64,000 bases of DNA from Rouxiella sp. WC2420 (GCF_041200025.1 NZ_CP165628.1:1116001-1180000); one strand, 5' to 3'. Numbered from the stretch's first letter, positions 1 through 9,298 are shown. Notes: a model not told the origin generated them from the letters alone. Translations and numbers: made by a program.

Positions 1-801
1 CTGCACAGTAGCGTCGAGGTCAGCATCCGGCATGACGATAGCGTGGTTTTTCGCTGCCCCAAAGGCCTGCACGCGTTTACCGTGGGCGCTGGCGGTAGCA
101 TAAATATGTTGAGCGACGCCGGATGAGCCGACGAAGCTTACTCCCTGAATGCGTTCATCAGTGGTAAGCAGGCTGGCAGCGTCGTTGCCGCAGTGCACCA
201 CGTTGAATACGCCGTCTGGCAGTCCCGCCTCTTTCAGTAATTCTGCCAAACGAATAGAGGCAGAAGGTGCCGGGGCCGGGGGTTTGAGAATAAAGGTGTT
301 TCCGCAGGCCAATGCCACCGGGAACATCCACATTGGCACCATCGCCGGGAAATTAAATGGAGTAATTCCCGCAACAACACCCAGCGGCTGCATTACCGAG
401 TAGCTGTCTACGCCGCCGCCGACATTGTTTGAGAACTCGCCTTTCAGCAGTTCTGGAATACCGCAGGCAAACTCGACCACTTCCAGACCACGGGTCAACT
501 CACCCAGCGCATCGGAAAATACTTTACCGTGTTCACTGACAATCAGCTCAGCCAGCTCGTCGCGGTTTTTTTCGATCAATGCCTTGAATTCAAAAAGGAT
601 GCGCGCACGGCGCAGTGGCGGAGTGTTGGACCATGCCGGGAAAGCGTTGTGTGCATGTTCAATCGCCTTCAACACTTCTTGCTCTGTGCTCTGTGTCACC
701 TGGCGGATGACCTGACCGGTAGCCGGATTCGTTACCGGCAAAGTTTCTTTACTGCTGCTCGTAGTGCGCTGGCCGTTTATGAAATTCGCGATTATTTCCA
801 T
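1..801 (-). CDS. iolA: Methylmalonate-semialdehyde dehydrogenase, CoA-acylating (partial, C-terminus beyond window)
   Basis: NAD-dependent, CoA-acylating aldehyde dehydrogenase that converts malonate semialdehyde (inositol pathway) or methylmalonate semialdehyde (valine pathway) to acetyl- or propionyl-CoA in the cytoplasm. The 267 codons visible on the minus strand read MEIIANFINGQ at the start and contain GVVAGITPFNFPAM and FGAAKNHAIVMPDAD, both typical of the MmsA/IolA family. The ATG at 801 is preceded by a purine-rich GAGGTAAGG. The gene runs off the left edge, so the part carrying the catalytic Cys is not visible. The neighbouring iolC and inositol transporter favour the inositol role (IolA) over MmsA. 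Confidence 0.9.
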   Translation of the reverse strand, partial: MEIIANFINGQRTTSSSKETLPVTNPATGQVIRQVTQSTEQEVLKAIEHAHNAFPAWSNTPPLRRARILFEFKALIEKNRDELAELIVSEHGKVFSDALGELTRGLEVVEFACGIPELLKGEFSNNVGGGVDSYSVMQPLGVVAGITPFNFPAMVPMWMFPVALACGNTFILKPPAPAPSASIRLAELLKEAGLPDGVFNVVHCGNDAASLLTTDERIQGVSFVGSSGVAQHIYATASAHGKRVQAFGAAKNHAIVMPDADLDATVQ

Positions 802-1125
802 CTTCTCTACCTTACCTCAGGACCGTGATGAATTTGCAGGACCCTCTAAGGGCCGCCCGACTAAAATAACCTTATTACTTTGAACTAAATGTTTCAAATT
901 AAATTTAATGGAATTTATGTTTCTGTGATCGATGGCAGAGTTTTGGGTTGGAAAGGAACAATTATTTTGTTCTTGAACGATTAAGGTTTTTATATAATAA
1001 GTTGATTTATATAATTTAATTTTTCCCAAGGGCGCGTGGGGAGATATCAGGTGTGGAGGCCAGTCCTGAGAAAATCTTCATGACTGGCATAACCTTATAT
1101 ATTTCATTTTATCGGTATAAAAAGT
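802..1125. other. Intergenic region upstream of iolA
   Basis: AT-rich stretch between the MFS gene and iolA, both on the minus strand. It presumably carries the iolA promoter. The recurring words TGTTTC and TTTCATTTT (near 890-930 and 1104) resemble the words in the iolC upstream region. No convincing ORF, RNA gene or strong terminator was seen. Confidence 0.4.
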
Positions 1126-2352
1126 TCATTTCGCTGTTTTTTTATGCCGCTGGTGGCAAGTGGCGTAATTTGACTGGTTTTTACCTCGCTGCAATCCGAT
1201 TTTTACCAATAGCATACCGACAAAGGCACAGCCTGCGGCCAGGAAGAACACGCTGCGATAACCGGCAAAGCTCGATAAAATTCCTGCCAGAGGCCCGGTA
1301 ACGCCATAGGCTAAATCCTGAAACGCTGAATAACCTCCGAGCGCCGTGCCTCTGGCTTCTGGTGGAACGCGACGCACAACTTCGACGCCGAGCGACGGGA
1401 AGATAAGCGAGCAACCACAGCCGGTCAGTGCTGCACCGGCTAGCGCCATTAATGGGTTAACCGCCAGACAAATCAGCAATAATCCGGCGCATTCTACTAA
1501 TAGCGAATATTGTGCAACTTTGATGCCACCAAATTTATCTGGCAGATTACCTAGCATCAGTCGCACCGCGATAAATGCGGCACCAAAGGCGGTCAGCGCG
1601 AATCCGGCATACGACCAGCCAAACTGGTTGAAATACAGGGTGATAAAAACACTGAGCACCGAGAATCCGATACCCTGCAGCATCAGGCCCAACCCCGGTC
1701 GCCAGATGCGAACCCAGATAGTACTCAGCGGCTGGCGTTTACCAGCATGGGCTTCAACCGCAGGCACGCCGCGATCGACCAAAAGTGCAATCAGCGGTAA
1801 TAGCAGCATCAGACCGGCAGTGGTGGCCATCCCCTGAGAGCGGTATAGCGCCAGTCCGAGCGGTGCGCCGACAGCCATCGCCCCGTAGGTCGCCATGCCG
1901 TTCCAGGACATCACCTTGCCCGCCAATCCCTCGCCCGCAAGGCCCATACCCCAGGTCAAGTTTCCAGTGAGCAGCAGGCTCTCGCCAACACCCAGTAAAA
2001 TTCGCCCAATAATCAACAGGCTGAAGGCCAGATAAACCGAATCGGATGGCATCAACGCGGCAGCCAGAGTGGCGACACCGGATGCTGCACAGCATGCCAT
2101 GCCAGAAAGTGCGGTACGACGCGCGCCGTGATTATCCGCCAGGCGACCTGCTGTACTGCGAGTCAGTAAGGTAGTAATAAATTGTGCACCAATGGCGATA
2201 CCGACCAATACGTCGCTGAGGCCCAACTGCTGGTGGACATAAAGAGGCAGAATGCCGAGCGGCAGCCCGATGGCAAGATAGGCAATAAACATCGCGATGC
2301 TAATGCGTAATAAAAGGCGTTGTGGGTGTTGCTCCTGAATTAAAATACTCAT
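1126..2352 (-). CDS. MFS transporter, YfcJ/YhhS-like
   Basis: A 408-residue, roughly 12-TM major facilitator protein of the inner membrane, substrate unknown. The N-terminus (AYLAIGLPLGILPLYV) and the loop-2/3 motif GRLADNHGARR match the arabinose-efflux-like MFS group that includes E. coli YfcJ and YhhS. It lies between iolC and iolA on the same strand, so it may be co-regulated with inositol genes, but a terminator hairpin at 2426-2463 separates it from iolC. The ATG at 2352 has only a weak Shine-Dalgarno. The last ~15 residues are hydrophilic and basic. Confidence 0.8.
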   Translation of the reverse strand: MSILIQEQHPQRLLLRISIAMFIAYLAIGLPLGILPLYVHQQLGLSDVLVGIAIGAQFITTLLTRSTAGRLADNHGARRTALSGMACCAASGVATLAAALMPSDSVYLAFSLLIIGRILLGVGESLLLTGNLTWGMGLAGEGLAGKVMSWNGMATYGAMAVGAPLGLALYRSQGMATTAGLMLLLPLIALLVDRGVPAVEAHAGKRQPLSTIWVRIWRPGLGLMLQGIGFSVLSVFITLYFNQFGWSYAGFALTAFGAAFIAVRLMLGNLPDKFGGIKVAQYSLLVECAGLLLICLAVNPLMALAGAALTGCGCSLIFPSLGVEVVRRVPPEARGTALGGYSAFQDLAYGVTGPLAGILSSFAGYRSVFFLAAGCAFVGMLLVKIGLQRGKNQSNYATCHQRHKKTAK

Positions 2353-2425
2353 CGGCGATACCGTAATGGTTAATGAATTAAAAAAGCCTGAAAGGTAATT
2401 ATAGAAAGTGTGATGTAAAACACAT

Positions 2426-2463
2426 AAAAAAGCAGGCCTGAATCCTTAAGGAATCAGGCCTGC
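2426..2463 (-). terminator. Rho-independent terminator after iolC
   Basis: A 14-bp stem with one mismatch (GCAGGCCTGAATCC at 2432-2445, GGAATCAGGCCTGC at 2450-2463) is followed on the minus strand by a run of six T (2426-2431). It sits just past the iolC stop. Confidence 0.85.
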
Positions 2464-2476
2464 CTGGCGTTACGGC

Positions 2477-4402
2477 TTAGCGCTTGCTGGCAGGACGGTA
2501 GGTGCGCCAGTAGTTTATCAAGGTCAAATAGCGCTGCTTAACATCATTGATAAGCTGTTGATCGTTAAGCTTGTTGGCCAGCCACTGGCGAGATGATTCG
2601 CCAAAGATGGTGCGTCCAACGGCAAAGCCTTTGACCCACGGAATATCAGCTGCGGCGGCAAAGCCGGTTTTCAATGTTTCTTCCGGCGCATCAAGGCCAA
2701 GAATCAATATTCCGCGACACTGTGGATCGTTGTTATCAATCAACTGGCTAATGGCTTTCCAGCTCTCGACGCCTTGAGCCGGGAGCTTCCACCAATCCGG
2801 CTGAATGCCCAACGAGTAAAAACGTTCAACGATTTGCGCGTAATATTTTTCATCCTGATCAGGATTGTCGGCTGGCAAAATGATTTCCAGCAGCAGCTCG
2901 TGACCGGTTTTGCAGCATCCCTGATAAACCTCCAGCGCCAGCGCCTCCTGCTCTTCTCGTAGCGCCGCGCTGTCTTGCGGATGATAGAAAATCAGGCATT
3001 TCACTACGTGTTCCAGCGGCCAGTCGATCAGCTGTGAGCCGATGTTGCCGTGTTCAAGACGCAGCGGGCGCGAGCTTGGTAGCTCAATCGGACGACCAAT
3101 CCACCAGCCTTCGCCGGTTATTGCGTTCAACGCATTCTGGCCAAAAGTGGTATCGGCAAGAATACCGCTGTTATTGTGCAAACCGGCCTCGCTCGCAGCC
3201 TGGCGAGCACCTTCCAGCAGCAGCAGTTTCAAACGCGGGATCTCGTTGATATTAGCCCCCACTTCCTGCGCCATATCCACGAGCTGTTTGCGGTGATCGA
3301 AGGCAAAAATGCACAACTCCGGCCATTGCTGCTTGCGCGTGGTCACGCGGTGCAGGTGATTCAGACGAGCATCTTTATCAGGCTGGGGTACTGATTTGTC
3401 ACGCAGCAGATAATCATCCAGCTCCAGTTTGGTCGGCATTGCAGGCGCGCAGCCGTGACGTGATACCACCAGAGCGCCGCAGGCGTTGGCGTAGCGGCAT
3501 GCCTGCTCCCACCCTTCGTCATTCAAGTAACCACGCAGCAAGCCTGACATAAAGGCATCGCCTGCGCCGAGTACGTTAAGCACTTCGACGCGGACGCCAG
3601 TTTGCAGTTTGATATCATCCCAGGAAGAGGGGATCTGCTTTTCAAACACTGAGCAGCCCAGCGCGCCGCGTTTACAAACCAGCGTGGCGTCAGTCAATTC
3701 ACGTACACGTTTCAGAGCCGTAAGGGTGTCGGTGCTGCCGCCGGCAATATGAAATTCTTCTTCCGTGCCGACGATCAGGTCGAAATGATGCAGCACTTCC
3801 TGAATTTCACTAGTTACCTTTTCGGATGAAACAAATCGAGTTTCGCCGTCGCCAAGTGAGGTCAGGCCCCACAGTACCGGACGATAGTCAATATCCAGCG
3901 CGCGGCGCAGGCCGTGTTTCTTTGCATAATTCAGCGCAGTCAATACCGCCTGGCGAGTGTGCGGATGAGACAAGTGAGTCCCGGTGATGGCCAGCGCCCT
4001 TGATGAGGCGATGTAGTCTTCACTGATATCATCGGGAGTCAGCGCCATGTCAGCACAGTTATCGCGATAGAAAATCAGTGGGAAAGTATCCTGATCTTTA
4101 ATTCCCAACAGCACCAGACCAGTAAGACGATCTTTATCGGTGATGAGGTAATCCGTGTTCACGCCTACGCGGATTAATTCTTCGCGCAGGAAACGGCCCA
4201 TATGTTCGTCGCCGACGCGAGCCAGCATCCCGGAGCGCAGCCCCTGAATTGCCGTGCCGTATGCCACATTGCCTGATGATCCACCCAGGTATTTGGCAAA
4301 AGTGCCGACGTCTTCCAGACGTGCGCCAATTTGCTGACCGTAGAGATCGACGGCAATACGTCCCAAACAGATAACGTCCAGTTTCTTTTGTGTGTTGTTC
4401 AT
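2477..4402 (-). CDS. iolC: Bifunctional 5-dehydro-2-deoxygluconokinase / DUF2090 aldolase-like protein
   Basis: Cytoplasmic inositol-catabolic enzyme. The N-terminal ~330 residues are a PfkB-family sugar kinase (GGSSGNVAYG near residue 45, the ATP-site motif GAGDAFMSGLLRG near 285) that phosphorylates 2-deoxy-5-keto-gluconate. The C-terminal ~300 residues are a DUF2090 domain (FAFDHRKQLV, WWKLPAQG, FAVGRTIFGESS) related to class I-type aldolases such as IolJ, probably cleaving the phosphorylated product. The ATG at 4402 (MNNTQKK) follows GAGGATAGGATCA and is preferred over the in-frame TTG five codons upstream. 641 residues is normal for the proteobacterial fusion. Confidence 0.92.
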   Translation of the reverse strand: MNNTQKKLDVICLGRIAVDLYGQQIGARLEDVGTFAKYLGGSSGNVAYGTAIQGLRSGMLARVGDEHMGRFLREELIRVGVNTDYLITDKDRLTGLVLLGIKDQDTFPLIFYRDNCADMALTPDDISEDYIASSRALAITGTHLSHPHTRQAVLTALNYAKKHGLRRALDIDYRPVLWGLTSLGDGETRFVSSEKVTSEIQEVLHHFDLIVGTEEEFHIAGGSTDTLTALKRVRELTDATLVCKRGALGCSVFEKQIPSSWDDIKLQTGVRVEVLNVLGAGDAFMSGLLRGYLNDEGWEQACRYANACGALVVSRHGCAPAMPTKLELDDYLLRDKSVPQPDKDARLNHLHRVTTRKQQWPELCIFAFDHRKQLVDMAQEVGANINEIPRLKLLLLEGARQAASEAGLHNNSGILADTTFGQNALNAITGEGWWIGRPIELPSSRPLRLEHGNIGSQLIDWPLEHVVKCLIFYHPQDSAALREEQEALALEVYQGCCKTGHELLLEIILPADNPDQDEKYYAQIVERFYSLGIQPDWWKLPAQGVESWKAISQLIDNNDPQCRGILILGLDAPEETLKTGFAAAADIPWVKGFAVGRTIFGESSRQWLANKLNDQQLINDVKQRYLTLINYWRTYRPASKR

Positions 4403-4457
4403 TGATCCTATCCTCAACCCATGCTGATTGGCCTTTAGATTATATTAAGGATTAATT

Positions 4458-4482
4458 ATTTCATTTTCAATAAAAATGAAAT
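4458..4482. promoter_or_regulatory. Putative IolR-type operator
   Basis: Perfect 10-bp inverted repeat ATTTCATTTT-N5-AAAATGAAAT, 56 bp upstream of the iolC start. The word AAAATGAAA recurs in inverted orientation at 4608-4617 and 4641-4651. The position fits a repressor/activator site for the inositol regulator, whose gene is not in the window. Confidence 0.45.
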
Positions 4483-4898
4483 TTTATAATGCACTATTTT
4501 TATGATTTGGCTCACAAAATAGCAATTTCAAGTGAGGGGTAAAACAGGTTTATGTTTTTAATTTATTGAAAGTAAATGACTTTGTCTGTTTTTGTGATGC
4601 AGTATGCAAAATGAAACGAAATTTTCTTTTTTGGTTTTTAGTTTTCATTTTTTAGCACAAACCCAGATCTCTGTTTGAACTTCTCTATGCTGCTAATTAG
4701 CATCGACCTTTTTCCTGCCGCTGTCAGCAGCGAGCTGGAGTTTGTCAGTCATTTTGAGGGTAGACTGCTGCAATTCGCAGCCTGGGGAGTTGGTGCCGTT
4801 AGATATCAGTCGTAAATCCATAAGGGCAAACCTAAACTCTTGTCGCCGATTGGCTACTGAAAATTTTAATCGTGCGTCTACTCAAAGCCGCCAGTAAA

Positions 4899-4934
4899 AA
4901 AGCCTGAATTCTGATTAAAGAATTCAGGCTTTTA
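4899..4934. terminator. Terminator after inositol transporter gene, probably bidirectional
   Basis: The inverted repeat AAGCCTGAATTCT...GAATTCAGGCTT is flanked by A/T runs on both sides, ~20 bp past the transporter stop. Its stem words resemble those of the iolC terminator. Confidence 0.8.
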
Positions 4935-4954
4935 AGTAAAAACCGCCGCGGAAG

Positions 4955-6418
4955 TTATTTAATGCCGTCGCCAAGATTGCTGATAATTTTAGCGTTTATA
5001 GGCTGAACGTCTTCTTCAATATCGCGGCCATAGAATTTTCTCAGCGCAATAGCTTCGATTCTTTCCAAAGGAACGTTGGCAGTTTCTGGAACGAAGCGAT
5101 AGGTAAAGAAAAACATAATTAGTGAGAAACCTGAGAACAGCAGCAATGGGAAGCCGCCGTGGAAGACTTCTTGCAAGTAAGGGTTGCTGTTCATGATTGG
5201 GAAGGTAGTGCTCACCCCAAAGTTGGCAACTGAAAGCGAACACACTGAAATACCCACGCAAATCGAGCGAATTTCCATTGGGAATATTTCACCCAGCACA
5301 GTCCAGATAACCTGGCCCCAGGTGATGCCAAACAGGAACATAAAGGCAAACAGGCCCAGTACGGAATAGACGCCAGGGAAGCGCAGATAAAAAGCGCCAA
5401 ACGAATAGGCCAGGCAAATTGTTGATGCCAGCGCACCCCACAGCAGCAGCTTACGGCGACCGACTTTATCCAGCAAGCCCATGCCCACGACCACCCCGAG
5501 GAACTGTGCGAAGGCCAGAACAAAGGCCATAAACATGGCTGTGTTGTTGTCAGTAGTGATGTTTTTCATCAACGTTGGACCAAAATACTGGATGACATTA
5601 ACACCGCTAAGTTGGTTACCAATAGCTAAGCCAATCCCGATAATCAGCAGTGGAATAGTTTTTTTATTCAGTCTCAACTTGCCTTTTATGTTGGCAGGGT
5701 CAACTTTGATATTTTCCTTTATTTCGCCGTAAACCGTTTTGGCGTGCTCAGGGTTGGATATTTTACCCAGTGTCGCCATAGCTTCTTTATCGCGGCCTTT
5801 AAACACGCTCCAACGTGGAGATTCAGGAATAAAAGCGATAAACACCAGCAGCGCAGCGCAGGGAACCAGTGCCGAAGAAAGGATATAACGCCAGCCGGTA
5901 TCAACTAACACTTCTGAAGTCATGGACTTACTGATAAAGAAGTTGGTCAGCATCACCACACTTTGACCCCCTACGCAGCAGATAGAGTAGAGCGCAGTGG
6001 TTCTTCCTCGGTATTTTGAAGGAGAAAGTTCAGCCAGATAGATTGGTGAAATAACACAGGCTAAACCAATTGCGAATCCACCCACCAATCTAAACAGAAT
6101 AAAGGCGGTAAAGTTGTGTGCCAGCGCCGTCCCGATAATCGACACAGCAAAAACCACTGCGGTAACAGCCAAAGAGCGTTTTCTACCAAAGTGATCGCAA
6201 ATCTTTGGCGCAATAAGGCAGCCAACCAGGCTTGATACCATGATGCAGGACACGGCCCAGCCGGTTTCTGCTGGAGTTAACTGGAAGTAAGTACTTAACG
6301 GTTCAATAGCCCCTGAAATGATTGAACTGTCGTACCCCATCAGCAGGCCACCAAAGGCGGCGACGGTACAACAGAGCATCAGGTAAACCAGGTTGTAATG
6401 AGTTTTGTTTGTAGCCAT
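4955..6418 (-). CDS. iolT: Sugar porter MFS transporter, probably myo-inositol:H+ symporter
   Basis: 487-residue, 12-TM sugar porter (SP) family protein importing a sugar or polyol with protons. Family signatures are visible: GYDSSIISGA in TM1, DHFGRKRS in loop 2-3, RLVGGFAIG, PIYLAELSPSKYRGR after TM4, ESPRW, QLSGVNVIQYF in TM7 and FVPETANVPLE at the end. The ATG at 6418 follows AAGGGAGGG, and the 35-codon upstream extension is rejected. Linkage to iolC and iolA suggests myo-inositol as substrate; a xylose/galactose-like substrate cannot be excluded from sequence. Confidence 0.85.
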   Translation of the reverse strand: MATNKTHYNLVYLMLCCTVAAFGGLLMGYDSSIISGAIEPLSTYFQLTPAETGWAVSCIMVSSLVGCLIAPKICDHFGRKRSLAVTAVVFAVSIIGTALAHNFTAFILFRLVGGFAIGLACVISPIYLAELSPSKYRGRTTALYSICCVGGQSVVMLTNFFISKSMTSEVLVDTGWRYILSSALVPCAALLVFIAFIPESPRWSVFKGRDKEAMATLGKISNPEHAKTVYGEIKENIKVDPANIKGKLRLNKKTIPLLIIGIGLAIGNQLSGVNVIQYFGPTLMKNITTDNNTAMFMAFVLAFAQFLGVVVGMGLLDKVGRRKLLLWGALASTICLAYSFGAFYLRFPGVYSVLGLFAFMFLFGITWGQVIWTVLGEIFPMEIRSICVGISVCSLSVANFGVSTTFPIMNSNPYLQEVFHGGFPLLLFSGFSLIMFFFTYRFVPETANVPLERIEAIALRKFYGRDIEEDVQPINAKIISNLGDGIK

Positions 6419-6803
6419 TTTACCCTCCCTTTTCACCCCCGATTTACTCAGCGGGGGATGAAAGGTTTCTGTCAGATTGATGAGATGTTCTATTAAAATT
6501 ATTTTTGAAATAAAAATTCGCAAATGAATATTAGTGAATGATCCATTTCATTAATGTGAGGGAGGCTACAAAATGCCAAAGAGACGTAAAATTATAATTA
6601 ACAATTTAACTTGTTGTTAATAAATGATTTTATTTTTACTGATGTGATTTGCATGCTGAATTTTGTGACGAGCTCGTGATTTCTGTTTTTTAAAAATATC
6701 AAAAAAGCTATGTTGGCAGCAGCCATCATTGCACTGAAAATGACTATTCGAAAATCCATTTTTTTAGAAAAATTCAGGCAACATTTTAGACAGGAAGCTA
6801 AAA

Positions 6804-7835
6804 ATGAACACCTACTCATTGGTTGATCCAGAGTTGCAGCCGTTGTTAAAGAATTATGTCGATTTTAAGCTGGAATATTCAGCTTTGCTGGCCCTGCGCG
6901 AACAGCGTCAGGCTGCCGCACTTGGCGCTATGGAGTTAAACGATGGTTTAAAGCTGTCGGTAACAGAAAAGCTTATCTCTGGATTACCAGGCGAGCCGGA
7001 GGTCAGATTATTGATTATTGCACCGCCAGCAGACAGCAAATTACGCATGGGAATCCTGCATCTCCACGGCGGTGGCTACATTTTTGGCAGCCCGGAGCAG
7101 TCACTTTCACTGACCCGCAGCACCGCCGCCGAGCAAGATTGTGTCGTTATTTCAGTGGATTATCGTCTTGCACCCGAGTCACCTTTCCCGGCAGCGCTTA
7201 GCGATAGCTACGCAGCATTGATTTGGATGAGTGAGCATGCTGGCGAGCTTGGGATTAGCCGACAGCATATAGGCGTGATGGGTGACAGCGCTGGGGCAGG
7301 GCTGGCCGCCGCACTTGCGTTGTATGTGCGTGATCGTGGCGGACCTGCGTTGGCTTTTCAGAACCTGATGTTTCCGATGCTTGATGATCGAACTGTGCTC
7401 GAAACTGATCCAAATCCAGTTACCGGGGAATTTGTCTGGACTCGCGAAGCCAATAACTATGCCTGGAATGCCTATTTGACGGGAGAGCGGCTGCCGCAGT
7501 TTCACACCGAACAGGCTTGGGCTAAAACAGAATCTGCAAGATTAAAACATTCAAAGAATGCTGCTGGTGGAGAAAACGTTTCAATTTATGCTGCACCGTC
7601 CAGATCCACTGAACTAAGCGGGCTGCCGCCTGCATGGCTAAGCGTCGGGACCATAGATTTATTTTTTGATGAAAATATGGAGTATGCACGGCGATTGGCG
7701 CGTGATGGCGTGGCGTTGGAGCTAAACGTCTATCCAGGAGCTTTTCACGGTTTCAGCGGTTCATCCGACGCTGAAATCGCCCGGCGTGCAAGGGCAGATC
7801 GACAACGTTCATTGAGCAGTTTCAAACCGAGATAA
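6804..7835 (+). CDS. Alpha/beta hydrolase, HSL (family IV) esterase
   Basis: 343-residue cytoplasmic esterase of the hormone-sensitive-lipase family. It shows the oxyanion-hole motif HLHGGGYIFG (near residue 87), the nucleophile elbow GDSAGAG (near 158), an Asp in the segment GTIDLFFDEN (near 285) and the catalytic His in YPGAFHGF (near 314). It hydrolyses short-chain esters; the natural substrate is unknown. The ATG at 6804 follows AGGAAGC. It is divergent from the inositol transporter, with ~385 bp of AT-rich shared upstream DNA in which no clear gene or operator was seen. Confidence 0.85.
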   Translation: MNTYSLVDPELQPLLKNYVDFKLEYSALLALREQRQAAALGAMELNDGLKLSVTEKLISGLPGEPEVRLLIIAPPADSKLRMGILHLHGGGYIFGSPEQSLSLTRSTAAEQDCVVISVDYRLAPESPFPAALSDSYAALIWMSEHAGELGISRQHIGVMGDSAGAGLAAALALYVRDRGGPALAFQNLMFPMLDDRTVLETDPNPVTGEFVWTREANNYAWNAYLTGERLPQFHTEQAWAKTESARLKHSKNAAGGENVSIYAAPSRSTELSGLPPAWLSVGTIDLFFDENMEYARRLARDGVALELNVYPGAFHGFSGSSDAEIARRARADRQRSLSSFKPR

Positions 7836-7846
7836 TGCTTATCAGG

Positions 7847-7871
7847 AAAACTCTTGCAGTAGTGAGTTTTT
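7847..7871 (+). terminator. Possible terminator after esterase gene
   Basis: A 7-bp stem AAAACTC/GAGTTTT ends in a T run 12 bp past the stop. The stem is AT-rich, so efficiency is doubtful. Confidence 0.4.
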
Positions 7872-7908
7872 ACAATAATAAGCGGCATAAAAGAGTGTTT
7901 TTAAGCCG

Positions 7909-8013
7909 CTAGAAGTTTATTAATGCGTAGGTGGCATAACCCACGGCTGACCAAAATATCAGCGTTAAAAATAATATGCCAAGCCACACGTTACCTCTGA
8001 AACTGATTTTCAT
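7909..8013 (-). CDS. 34-residue single-TM small membrane protein
   Basis: Begins MKISFRGNVWLGILFLTL and ends YATYALINF, with one strongly hydrophobic helix and a basic N-terminus, i.e. a typical small inner-membrane protein. It loosely recalls YmiA-type mini-proteins, but a family is not established. The upstream AAGAAAA is a weak ribosome site. A hairpin with AGCGGC/GCCGCT arms (7880-7910) lies at its 3' end. Translation is inferred, not proven. Confidence 0.5.
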   Translation of the reverse strand: MKISFRGNVWLGILFLTLIFWSAVGYATYALINF

Positions 8014-8253
8014 AGTTTTCTTAACTTATTGAAGTGTAATTAATAAGCAAGAATTTTACTGCCGTTTACCTACTGCTGCATTACCTAGAGGCTTAAATTA
8101 AGATTGTGATAATGAAATTCATAAATCATAAGCACAAAGTGGATTTCTGAATTAGGCCTTAATGTCATGCTTAATGGTCTTAAATGTCTGATTGATATCG
8201 GACAATTAAATCTGTTATAACGAAAACTTAATCCTCTTAACATCAGCCACTTT

Positions 8254-9171
8254 ATGATTGTCAGACCCCATCAGCATTGGTTTAGAAGGCTTTTTGACTG
8301 GCACGGCTCTGTGCTTTCTGAAATCTTGTTCCGTCTTAGCCTTAATCTGGGCATGTCTATCATCGCGATTGTTTGCTTTCAGTGGTATGAGGAACTTGGT
8401 GTCAAGTTAACGCTGGCACCGTTTAGCCTGCTCGGAGTGGCAATCGCTATCTTTCTGGGTTTTCGTAACAGTGTAAGTTATGCACGTTTTACCGAAGCGC
8501 GAGTGCTGTGGGGCACGTTGCTGATAGTCAACCGCTCGCTGCTGCGGCAGGTGAAAAGCATTTTTCCGCAACGCCCGGATTTGGCTCGCGAGTTTGCTGC
8601 GCTATTGATGGCGTTTACCTATTCCCTCAAGCACCACCTGCGCGGCACTTCAATGCGTGAAGATTTGGCACGCTTGCTGCCGGGACATAATCTGTCGAAG
8701 CTGGAAAACAGCGCGTCGCCGTGTAATCAAATTGTGTTATTGATTGGTGAATTGCTGGGTGAAAAACGTCAGGCGGGGGAGGTTTCGGATATTCTATTTC
8801 ATAGTATCGATGAGAATATTAATAAACTAGCCGCGGTGCAGGCGGGCTGCGAGCGTATTTCTAATACGCCAATTCCTTTTGCCTATAGCCTGATTGTTCA
8901 TCGCACGGTTTATCTGTTTTGCACGCTACTGCCTTTCGCGCTGGTACCTGATTTACATTACATGACGCCTTTAGTGTCGGTATTTATTTCCTATACCTTT
9001 ATCTCCCTCGATGCATTGGCTGAAGAACTGGAAGATCCGTTTGGAACCGCGCCTAACGATCTGCCTTTAAACGCAATTTGCAATGCGATTGAAATCAATC
9101 TCAGAGAAATGAATAACGAATCGCCGCTACCGCAAAAATTATTGCCGGACAAACAGTTTCAGCTTAAATGA
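8254..9171 (+). CDS. yneE: Bestrophin-family membrane protein YneE
   Basis: 305-residue bestrophin-like (UPF0187) inner-membrane protein, a predicted anion channel. Near-identical segments to E. coli YneE are seen throughout: MIVRPHQHW at the start, LGVAIAIFLGFRN (near residue 60), AGCERISNTPIPFAYSL and YTFISLDALAEELEDPFG toward the C-terminus, the conserved acidic bestrophin motif. The start matches the family start although no good Shine-Dalgarno is present. Monocistronic; osmC follows after ~215 bp. Confidence 0.93.
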   Translation: MIVRPHQHWFRRLFDWHGSVLSEILFRLSLNLGMSIIAIVCFQWYEELGVKLTLAPFSLLGVAIAIFLGFRNSVSYARFTEARVLWGTLLIVNRSLLRQVKSIFPQRPDLAREFAALLMAFTYSLKHHLRGTSMREDLARLLPGHNLSKLENSASPCNQIVLLIGELLGEKRQAGEVSDILFHSIDENINKLAAVQAGCERISNTPIPFAYSLIVHRTVYLFCTLLPFALVPDLHYMTPLVSVFISYTFISLDALAEELEDPFGTAPNDLPLNAICNAIEINLREMNNESPLPQKLLPDKQFQLK

Positions 9172-9245
9172 TAATGATTATTAATCGTAAAAGTGCTTTC
9201 GTGAGATTAATCCTAAATGCTAAGATGCTTTCAAACCCCCTTATA

Positions 9246-9298
9246 CAGAGCTAACGCCGTTCATAGCGAGTGCCGGAGATAAGCGCCGGAAGGGGGAA
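9246..9298 (+). repeat. Dispersed structured repeat, copy 1
   Basis: About 53 bp sharing ~85-90% identity with 37396-37449, including a 21-nt identical core around GAGTGCCGGAGATAAGCG. Possible folding: outer stem CCCCCTT (9236-9242) with AAGGGGG (9290-9296), hairpin CGTT-CAT-AGCG, hairpin CCGG-N9-CCGG. It lies upstream of the osmC promoter, so it is probably not part of the osmC mRNA. Function unknown. Confidence 0.6.

Larger units (their letters stand above)
4403..4954. other. iolC upstream regulatory region
   Basis: Gene-free 552 bp between iolT and iolC. It holds a perfect inverted repeat (4458-4482), a second spaced inverted pair of the same word (4608-4651) and the iolT terminator (about 4899-4934). 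The very AT-rich part at 4440-4660 is the likely iolC promoter area. Confidence 0.6.

Noticed and set aside
4456..4500. AT-rich palindrome considered as a terminator for the inositol transporter
   Set aside because: The stem has almost no GC, lies ~450 bp past the transporter stop and a proper terminator exists at 4899-4934.
9246..9298. Structured repeat considered as a riboswitch for osmC
   Set aside because: The sigma-S-like osmC promoter lies downstream of it, so it is probably not in the osmC mRNA.
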